Of a stretch of DNA of 64,000 nt, positions 55,944 to 64,000 are shown piece by piece. The stretch is taken from the NCBI GenBank assembly GCA_004380135.1, contig QXCR01000073.1:62001-126000 (forward strand), written 5' to 3'. Position numbers and translations under genes: made by a program. This DNA comes from Stemphylium vesicarium. Taxonomy: Eukaryota > Ascomycota > Dothideomycetes > Pleosporales > Pleosporaceae. Within the stretch, counting starts at the first letter, position 1. Each line of letters opens with the position of its first letter. Under the pieces are notes generated by a model that made no database searches, had not been told where the DNA came from, and saw nothing but the letters and a program-made list of their open reading frames with translations.

Positions 55944-58252
55944 TCATAGCATGAACCCGTCGAAGCTTCCAATACCGCCGAGGTCAAACGTTTCCGCCAT
56001 GAGCGTGTCCCAATCCTCCATAGGCTCCGACAGAAACGCAAAGTCAAAACTTCCGCTACCGCTTCGCCCTTCTTCAGAAGGACCGGTAGGTCGTTCTTTG
56101 GCGCTTGCCGCGGCTTCTAATATTGGTATACATATGTCGACGGCTTGTTCCGAAGCTTCTAATAACAGTGCAGGTAAGTCCGCTTGGCTGACCTGACGTT
56201 TCGTCCCGTCAATCCACGCTTCTAGGAGGCGCAATAGAAGGTAGCCTTTGACGCCGGTTTCGCCGGCTTGAATGCAGCGTAGATACCAAATCGAGGCATC
56301 TTCAACCACGGAGCTGAGGGGGCCTGACATCAAATCCACATCATCTTGTTCGTCTTGCAGTCGCATGCGCCACTCTGCAACTAGGAATGTGGCCGCGTGG
56401 AAAGCGTACGCTCGGAAGAAGCCAGCTGTGCAACGGGACATGCGAGATATATCCGTGCCTTCTGCAGGGAAGAGACCGGCGTCAGAGGTTGGACATGCAA
56501 GGGTCCAGATCTTGAGGGACGACTCTATTGTCGCCTTCCGTGAATAAGCGTACATGGGATCGTTGAGCGCAGAAGCGAAAAAGGGAAGGTGAAGACTAGT
56601 AATGTAGCGCTGCATTACAAATTCACTTACCTGCAATGCGAAGGGCGATGGCGACGAAGACGCGCCAATGGTAAAGGCTTGCAGTGTGCGGCGCAAAGTC
56701 TTGTACGCGACTCTTAGCTCCGAATCGATACGCAGCGTTTCTTCGTACGTCCCACTCGAAGCAAGACCATTTAGAAACTCAAGTATGGTGAGCCGAATAG
56801 ATAGCGTCTTTCGAAGGACGATCGCCACCGACGATGACGTAAACACATCATCCGGTCTTGCGATAGCATCTGGCTCCAACAATTGTTCGTCATCGAGATT
56901 TCCCGGAGGCGCAGTATTAAAGGCACCCAAAGAGACACACGGCGGCCCGCCTGACAACATACTCATCTGCAGCGACAACTCGAGGATAGTATTCCAAATC
57001 CTACGGCGCATTTCCGCTTCCAAAAGTGTCATCTGAGGAAGCTGAGAAGGATCCTTGTGAAGACCGATGTAAATTGCTGTTCGATATACTGCGCCGACTG
57101 ATATCCAAACGAGCTCAGAGCCCACGTCGACCAGTTCGCGTGCGAGGAGTAGGAGGATACTAATCTGCAGATACTGGATACCGAGCCGTGACTTGAACGT
57201 CGGTGAGGAGAGCCAGGTTTGTGCTTCGTATACCCAGCGTATTGCGTCGGCTCGCATGGACATGTTATCGTCGTATACCGTTGCGCCGATTGCTAGGATC
57301 AGTTTCAACATTATCAAGAATCCCGTGTTAGGCGCAGCGTCGTTGTCCCATATACTCTCGTAGGTTGACTGGAAGCTAGGAACATGTAAAACCCGGTAAA
57401 TTGCTTCCATGGTACGCAAATACCCACCAATAAGCTGGTCGCAAATTGGTTTTGGTGGCAAGTCTTTTGTTGGTGGAGTAGGCCAAGCTGGAGAGCGGTG
57501 TGCTTTGATACTCCTGGCCAGTATCTTGGCTCGCTGTATGTTGGTGACAAGGTTCGAAGATCCGCTGAGGAGGTATGGTTCAATGGCCTGGATCATTTCA
57601 CGAAACTACACAACATCGTTAGTTGCGTATATTGGCTGAGTTCGGAGGGGGGCCTGCCATTATGAACCCATTCATCCAGTGGGTTTGACCAAACACACGA
57701 TTCTTGTGCGCAACCCCGCGAGAAATGGTTGCGCCTCCGAGCATCCGACTATCTTCGAGAACGTCCACAGTGCAAGCGATAGTACTAATTGTCTGCACCG
57801 TGTGTGTCGATGTCGGGGTAGCAGCTGTTGGAGAGGCCGAACTGGCGGTACTGGTAGCTCGAGACAACTTATCTTCAAGCTCATTGATACGAGCGCGCAG
57901 GCTGTCCAGTTCGAAAGCAGAGCGGTTACTATGAGTATTATTAGGCGTTGCGAAGGCTAGCCCCGGCTCAGTATTAGTGGTCAAGGGCGCGCCTAATCCC
58001 TCTCGCCGCGGTTGAATGGGTGCAGGAGGTTTTGCGCCTAGCCTCTGATCTGGAAGAACATCTGTCTCGTATACACACGATCCTATCTTTGACCTAATAC
58101 AATTCTCACATGGCGTCTCTCGATTGCATCGTATCTTTCTTTTCCGGCAGAGGGCGCAAGAGCTAGATAAGGTTAGCGCCGGGTATGTCAAGGTCGGGGA
58201 TAAGAGCGACTTACACCGCGGGTCTCTTGCGTCTGCGAACCGGATCAGCCAT
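55944..58252 (-). CDS. Zn2Cys6 transcription factor with fungal-specific TF domain
   Basis: Exons are 58252-58215, 58162-57658 and 57605-55944 (734 aa). The cluster is CX2CX6CX5CX2CX7C, starting at Cys15 (SCALCRKRKIRCNRETPCENC). A coiled-coil dimer region follows (LDSLRARINELEDKLSRA). The conserved SRGVAHKNRVFGQTHWMNG block precedes the middle homology region, with VLHVPSF, TAIYIGLHKDPSQLP and EAEMRRRIWNTILELSLQMSMLSGGPP. The second intron fits only as a GC-AG intron. The gene is divergent from an MFS transporter with 259 bp between starts, so co-regulation is likely, though inferred. Confidence 0.87.
57606..57657 (-). other. Predicted GC-AG intron in the Zn2Cys6 gene
   Basis: The 52-nt element begins GCAGGC, has CAACTAACG as branch point and ends TTGTGTAG. 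No GT donor nearby keeps frame between the HWMNG block and the downstream FREMIQ frame. Confidence 0.6.
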
Positions 58253-58511
58253 GCTAGTGGCAACAGTAAATGAAAGTGATTTGGAGTGCAGAGTAGGTGT
58301 CGCAAAGGTGGTGAGAAGAGACGGAGCCGATTGTAGAGGCGAAGCGGGGATGAGTATTCGATCGGTCCTGCCTGCGCTTCCAGAAAGTCGGAGATACTGG
58401 CCAATAATATTGCGACAGACTCTCTTATCCCCGACCGACCGCGAGCAAGTCTGCTTGCCTGATGACGATATGGAGAAAAGGATATTGCGCATAAATACTG
58501 TCGTAGAACAG
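58253..58511. promoter_or_regulatory. Compact divergent promoter, Zn2Cys6 regulator / MFS transporter
   Basis: About 259 bp between the two predicted starts. The distance is short enough for shared control. The exact right border depends on the uncertain first exon of the transporter. Confidence 0.5.
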
Positions 58512-59993
58512 ATGCCACTGTTCATCATCTTTCGAAAAGTTCGCAGAGTACAGCACTCTCTTACAAATACCTTATCAAAGCCCTGTCACCATTTCTTCTC
58601 CGAGCTTAGCACAGGAACGCCAAAAATCTTCTTTATCCAGTCCATTGCCCGACCCCGAAAAGCCCTCTCCACCCCCTACTTCATCTCTCGACGATGAGAT
58701 CGCCGCCCTAGGACCAGCACCCGATGGCGGTCTAACAGCCTGGCTGAACGTCCTCGGAGGCTTCTGCATCTTCTTCTCTTGCCTGGGATTCACCTCCTGC
58801 TTCGGTGTGCTGCAGCAGTACTATTCTACGCACCAGCTCGCGGATCATAGTATGGACGATATTGCCTGGATCGGCAGTTTGGCAAGCTTCATCCAATTTG
58901 CGGGCGGTGCTGTCGGTGGACCGCTGTTTGATCGCTTCGGAATCTGGGTAAGTCGATGTTCTATGTAGTCAGTCTATGAGCAAAAGAGAGTCAAGGGAAA
59001 CAAACGTATTGGAACCGTACTGACGTGTGATAGATGCTTCGCCCCGCAACATTCACTTACGTTCTCGGTCTGATGATGGTCAGTCTTTGCGACAAGTACC
59101 ACCAATTCGTCCTCGCACAGTCAGTTCTCATGGGAGGCAGCGTCGCGTTCTTGCAATTTCCAGCTTTCGCCATCATGGGGCATTATTTCGACAAGCGACG
59201 CGCTGCTGCCCTAGGCATCGTGGTCTCAGGATCTTCCATCGGCGGTGTAATTTTCCCCATCGTTATGTCGAAATTGCTGAACTCATCCTCTTTGTCGTTT
59301 GGCTGGTCTATCCGCATCATTGATTTCATCATCATTCCCTTCATGATGCTCGCTTGCGTGGTCGTTCGTCCAAGGTTCCCGCCACGCAAGACTACAACCT
59401 TCATCGGAGCGGCATGGAAGGACAAGAAGTATTCAATGCTGATAGCATCCCTTTTCTTCATGATGATGGGTATGTGGACGCCGATCTTCTACATCCCCGT
59501 CTATGCTGTTAGCAGGGGAATGAATCCACTCCTCGCATCGTATCTTCTCGCCATGATCAACGGATCTTCAACATTCGGACGTATTATCCCAGGAATTCTG
59601 GCTGACAAGTTGGGTCGACTCAACATGTTCGCTCTTGCTGGCACAGCCACTGGAATCATGGTGTATTGCATCAACGAGCCGACTACGAACGCGGAAATCA
59701 TTGTCTACTCCGTCTTTTTCGGTTTTGTATCGGGGACCATCGTCTCAGCCGGATCGGCGGCAATTTCTGGATGCACCAAAGATCCTAGAAACATGGGTAC
59801 ATACATGGGTATGGGAATGGGTATCGCTGCTTTTGCCGTCTTGGTTGGGCCGCCGATTAACGGCGCGCTGCTCGACAGGTATGGAGGATTCAAGGAGGTC
59901 TCGATCTTTAGTGGTGTTGTCAGCGTGGTCGGAGGTGTCATTGCCTTCAGTAGCAAATCGTTCACACCGGAGGGGATCTTGGGCAAGATTTAA
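58512..59993 (+). CDS. MFS monocarboxylate-type transporter
   Basis: The protein follows the monocarboxylate transporter-like (MCT/Mch) branch of the MFS. PDGGLTAWLNVLGGF marks the conserved motif before helix 1. GVLQQYY, IAWIGSLASFIQFAGGAVGGPLFDRFG, FDKRRAAALGIVVSGSSIGGVIFP and FGRIIPGILADKLGR follow. Exons 58615-58947 and 59034-59993 are clear. The main frame has no ATG back to a stop at 58504. A small first exon 58512-58547 (MPLFIIFRKVRR) spliced over 67 bp gives 442 aa and is tentative. Natural substrates of fungal members vary (carboxylates, vitamins, siderophore-like molecules) and are not predictable here. Confidence 0.83.
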
Positions 59994-60521
59994 GAGATAC
60001 CGGGAGCTAGTCCGACTAGTGAGGAGAAGGAGATGTGGTTTGTGAAGATTCGTTCCGTCTTCGATCGGATACCGCTGTCATATCCCATCTATGCCAACGA
60101 AACTGGACGTGATGTCGAACTAGCCCTGTGATGATAACGGCGCAACTCCCAATGGCCGAGACGTATGCGCCACGAGTAACGCGCGTCTATCCCACAACAG
60201 AATCACAAGTGTCCTCGCAAGCAGTGTAGTGTATATGTCAAAAGGAACGGAATGGGATGTATTGCGGTCGTCATAAAATCGATTGATTGTTGCGTCATCG
60301 GGTATGTAACTGGGAATATCCACGAATGCGCCGAATCCTCATAATGAAATCCTAGATTTATCGCCGTCACCGTTCAAGGCACACATTTGGAACGCCCGAC
60401 ACCCAGCTATGCCCAAGTTTTCTGCACTAATCCTTCGTCATATTATCACCCTCGAGCCACACCTTTGTCTTTGTACTTCCCATCGTGACTTCATTCGTCC
60501 TCGGTGGTCGGTCAAAATGGT
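59994..60521. other. 3' region between convergent genes
   Basis: A 528-bp gap between the ends of the MFS transporter and the PLDc_N gene. Nothing is recognised. Confidence 0.35.
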
Positions 60522-60936
60522 TTACGCGGGGATGGGCTCGTACGTGTTGTGAGCTTGGCGGTTGGAGAAGAGGTAGTAGATGATCATGCCGACGACGGGG
60601 AAGAGGAAGACGACGAGAGCCCAGATGACCTTGTTTGATACGGGACGGTTCGACTTGAAGATCTCGACTGTAGCACAGACGCGTCAGCTTGTATTGGGTG
60701 GATGTGTAGCTCTCGCCTCGAACCGAGTGAGGCAGGTTGTGCATAAAATGGCAATGCAAGATAGCGGATGAATACTTACTCCATGCGATAATGTCGAGAA
60801 CAAGGACGATGAACCCAATGATACCGCCGCCGGTACCAGCTTGCCACGGCTTCGCAGTCTGCGCAGTGATGGGAGCTGCTTCGGCAAGCATGAACATGGA
60901 CAGCTGCAGAAGCAGGGAAAGGACAAAGTTCATCAT
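60522..60936 (-). CDS. Small PLDc_N-domain membrane protein
   Basis: Exons are 60936-60780 and 60667-60522, joined across a 112-bp intron (100 aa). A hydrophobic N-terminus, possibly a signal peptide (MNFVLSLLLQLSMFMLAEA), is followed by a two-helix PLDc_N-like unit. Helix 1 is GGIIGFIVLVLDIIAW, then the conserved basic loop IEIFKSNRPVSNKVIWA and helix 2 VVFLFPVVGMIIYYLF, ending in SNR. The splice junction falls inside the loop and restores it exactly, which supports the model. The function of such small proteins is unknown. Starts at 60936 and 60933 are both possible. Confidence 0.75.
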
Positions 60937-61678
60937 GATGACGGTATTTGGGGGGGGGGTTGAAGTGTGGGAAAGCGATATGGGTATTTTGGGCGTGGTG
61001 GGGAGAGATGGCGAGTGTTGTGAAGCTGACGGTGGCTGCCTTGGTTGTATATGAAGAGGCGGGGGCCGAGCTGTTTGACGTTTGGCACGGGCCTACGTCA
61101 CTGGAAATCCTGCGCGCATCACGCGACACCCGTGGACGCCCCATTGAGCTGCGCCTGCATCACTCCGCGGAGCAACACGTTGTGAGCTTCGTACAACCTT
61201 TACCCTCTGTCAACAGATGAATATGTGATATATGGTACGTCTTCGGCTGCACTGGAACATATGTATGCTGCAAGCGAAGGAGTCGGCCGGAACGCGTTGA
61301 AGACGCGACCTCACCTGAGCAACATCTACGTTACTCCCGGTCCTGCGACGCTGAATTAGCGCATCGCCGACCTAGGCGACCTCATCGCCCTACAAAGAGC
61401 CGCCAAGATCACTAGCCAGTACCATGTAGGCGTCCGGAGACCTCTATACGACTGGAGCGAAGTCTCCATCAGTTCTGAAAGTTACTGCGCTCCAGCCTGT
61501 ATTGACATGAAAGTCAAGTCCGGTCACGTGCTCTTCACATAACCTAAGTCGACAAAGACGTTTCGCGCACATTCATTGCGAAGAGATGTGTGGATGGAAA
61601 CAAGCTCGCCAGCCCGGGGAATCTCAAGCACTGCACTTCTATAGTATAGCGTGCATCAAGAGACCGTCACTATTCATC
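60937..61678. other. Intergenic region with a G homopolymer
   Basis: A 742-bp gap. Ten consecutive G residues stand at 60950-60959, 14 bp upstream of the PLDc_N start on the opposite strand, within its likely leader. No gene is seen. Confidence 0.4.
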
Positions 61679-62286
61679 ATGTTACGAGAAATTGACTACC
61701 AGTTTGAGCTCGAAGAGATGCAGCCATGGGATCTAGACTTGGGAGGAATTGCAGAAAATGAGTCGTCCTTGCTTGATGAGCCTGCAGTGTATTTCACAGC
61801 TTCTTTGCCTAGCAATAAGTCCGGTATCCGGCATGAGTACCCAGCAGCGCAAGCAAAACTGTAGCTGAACGTGTTCTCACCTACTGAGTGACCGTTTTAG
61901 TACAATTCTCTCACTTCAAAAATTACAACAAACTGATATCCTTGGTGCCTCTCAAAGAGGGATGGGCGACGGTGTTTTGCGATCCGACTGCGGATGCAAA
62001 ACAACGACTTCTCATACACAATGACAGTGGGCTCGATGCTTTACGTGACAAGACACTCGATAAGGCTATTAGCGTTCTACTGCATCGGTTTCAGAACGTG
62101 GATGCAGAAGGACAAGAGATGGATGACGACGTAGACAAAGAGACAAGTGAGATGCTGGAAACCATGCAGGTCAGTCAAGGCTTCCCACGTTCAGACACAC
62201 TATCGTCTACAACACTATTGGGACATCATTACAAAAGCGAGCGGGATTACAAGGGTATTGGACATGTTCTGCGATTTGGTAGATAG
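61679..62286 (+). other. Unassigned coding-like segment, possibly a decayed gene
   Basis: Frame one (61679-61864, 61 codons from an ATG) reads an acidic sequence with LEEMQPWDLDLGG. A second frame open around 61890-62286 contains LKEGWATVFCDP and LRDKTLDKAISVLLHRF, then an acidic stretch. A third frame carries DIITKASGITRVLDMFCDLV to about 62455. Each looks protein-like, but I found no splice pattern that joins all three in frame, so either introns are unusual or frameshifts have accumulated. I do not recognise a family. Confidence 0.3.
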
Positions 62287-64000
62287 CAAGAGGCCGGATC
62301 ACGATGGTGCAGAACGCACCGAGGTCGCTGTTGGAGTGACTTTGCTGCGCAAACTAGCGGCCTGGCCAAGAAGCAAGCGCATTGTTCTCGAACACCTCGC
62401 TCCAAAGCGATCGCCGTCTCATTCCGATGAAGATGGCAGGTATGCTTCGGAATGATGAGGCACTTCTCAGTTTAGATTCGAGGGGGCTTTGGCGTACCAG
62501 TCACGTGTTCATGAAGGAAATACATAGGTACTTTTTCGGATGTTCTGAGAATAGTATTACGTCATAGAAGAACGGAAGATGATGTGGCTTGGGCACTGAG
62601 ACTATATGCCTCGAGTCCTTCCAAAATGATCAATACTCAAACCAAAATTGATACCTGTCATACAGTAATGCCGCACTCATACACGGCCAAAATCCTGGAA
62701 AGAAAGACTGATGTCAGGCTGCGAACCCCAATCGCGAGAGCTGTGGCTTGAGGACTCTACAAGCTGCGAGTGTTGCTCGCTTCAATAATTAGTCAAAGCT
62801 GTCACTCCATCTCCCTCAAAAGCAATCCTCGTTGCAGAAACATTGGATCAGGTAGGATGGAAAGGACTAGTCCTTCGCTTCGATCTTGTTGAACTAATAG
62901 TCCTCGTAGGTGTCCAGCACCCCGTTCAAGACAGGGTTAGCATCAACTGCGCCATATCCCACACTTGACCCATTCTACCACGATGAAAGCTAGGCTAGAA
63001 TGGAGAATGGTGAGCGAATAGCAGACAGCGGAATGAAAAACTCGGGCATCTAGTCAAGGATGAATGAAAGGATGCTGCACATTTCTGGGGGTTACGCTGA
63101 CAAGGTATCCCGCACTAGGAACGACGCAAGGTCAAGCACAGAAGTTGAAAGTAAAAACAATGACGGCGTTTTATCTACTTTGCACCTTGGATTGGCTCCA
63201 CGTTACTTGCCTCTAGAAAATCGGGCTAATAGACCATGATACGTTGGCTGATAATTCACAGCTGATGCCAAACGGTCCTTCTTCTCCGCTTCCCACGATG
63301 GCATTGGCCGACACACTCGACCCGCAGTTCCACATCGTGTAGCCTCCCAGCGGGGTTATTATCCTTATTCGCCTACACATCTCATCTCCACAGTACGGCA
63401 GGCTAGGAGATCCATACAAATGTGGATAAAAGTTTGGTAAGGAGACGGGAACTATTCCATGGTACATTCCTGAGGCTGACATGCACTGTCCTGCAGTCAA
63501 GGACCTTGGCGTGGGCCCGAGTATGTGTAGTCAAGCGCTACGCGGAAGATCGGATTCATGTCTCTCTGCCGCTGCTCGGCAATACCGTTTCCCGGATGCA
63601 GAACAAGTTTGAATTAAGCGACTCGCCTGGAGCCAAGTAGACCTCACCATACAAGCTCCGAGTATACACGCCAGGAACAACTCAACACGAACGCCTCTCA
63701 GCACTATGACGATATCACACTCTCGCGGACTAGCTCAAACTGCATTACCTGAACTGGAGCTGGATGTGGCGCTTTGCAGTGTGTAAATCGATAGTCGCCT
63801 GCTGTTCTAACTTCAACGAGTGAGAACTAGCTCTCCGCCTTTGGCGATTGTTGCCACCACATGGTAAGCTCTTACAAGGCGATAATCACGCTATAACCAA
63901 GCGTTTTCTTAAATGCCATCCAATCGAATCGCGTGCTACTGCTAGGCCAGGGATATATTTGGAGGCCTGGGCAGCCTTGTAGCGGCAGAGCGTCTAGCCT
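62287..64000. other. Right end of window, no firm gene
   Basis: About 1.7 kb. A minus-strand frame at 63213-63500 (95 codons) has five cysteines with PYCGDEMCRR and MWNCGSS, and could be an exon of a secreted Cys-containing protein. It has no signal peptide and no clear partner exon. Everything else is short overlapping frames. Confidence 0.3.

Noticed and set aside
63213..63500. Cysteine-containing 95-codon frame as a secreted effector
   Set aside because: There is no signal peptide, and no upstream exon could be joined convincingly. Left as a note in the right-end entry.
1..64000. tRNA or other structured RNA genes
   Set aside because: I looked for the GGTTCGANNCC B-box and its reverse complement and saw no convincing site. 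A covariance-model scan would settle it.

Overview
This window looks like nuclear DNA of a filamentous ascomycete. Genes carry short (about 43-130 bp) GT-AG introns with fungal branch-point-like CTAAC/CTGAC signals. The gene set is typical of Pezizomycotina: a PTH11-like receptor, Zn2Cys6 regulators, a GH72 glucanosyltransferase and Atp25. The mix with a pectate lyase suggests a plant-associated Dothideomycete, perhaps Pleosporales. That placement is an inference from gene content and was not tested by any search. I see no tRNA, rRNA, CRISPR or transposon.

The left part (1 to about 38 kb) is a dense housekeeping block. In order it holds: Pol32 (cut by the left edge) divergent from tubulin cofactor D; a peroxisomal D-amino-acid oxidase; an OTU deubiquitinase; TRAPP subunit Trs85 divergent from the CCA-adding enzyme Cca1; a Tti2-like segment joined in frame to Cca1; a four-helix membrane protein; ribosome-biogenesis factor Urb1; a 4E-T/Eap1-like eIF4E-binding protein; a GPI-anchored GH72 beta-1,3-glucanosyltransferase; a decayed cytochrome P450 end; a secreted beta-propeller protein; a bZIP factor; a short Atp25; and Nmd3.

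The right part (about 38-64 kb) is looser and more accessory. It holds a PTH11-like 7-TM protein, a 14-TM MFS efflux pump beside a Zn2Cys6 regulator, a sterol-glucosyltransferase-like GT1 enzyme with an unusual glycine-rich tail, a RING protein, a secreted pectate lyase, a small secreted or anchored protein, a second Zn2Cys6 regulator divergent from a monocarboxylate-type MFS transporter, and a tiny PLDc_N membrane protein. The last 3 kb holds no convincing gene.

The most unusual structure is at 12.3-15.3 kb. A 65-nt intron-like element with strong splice signals sits between CCA1 and the Tti2-like coding region. If it is spliced, the product is a normal Cca1 ending at once. If it is retained, the reading frame runs on into a Tti2 HEAT domain, and the retained segment itself reads like Tti2 coding sequence. 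Other items are an OTU gene whose stop codon lies inside a plausible splice donor with an in-frame coding-like extension, a predicted GC-AG intron in a regulator, an Atp25 lacking its C-terminal half, and an MFS gene with no in-frame ATG in its main exon. All exon borders were worked out by hand from reading frame, splice signals and family motifs. They are predictions without transcript support.
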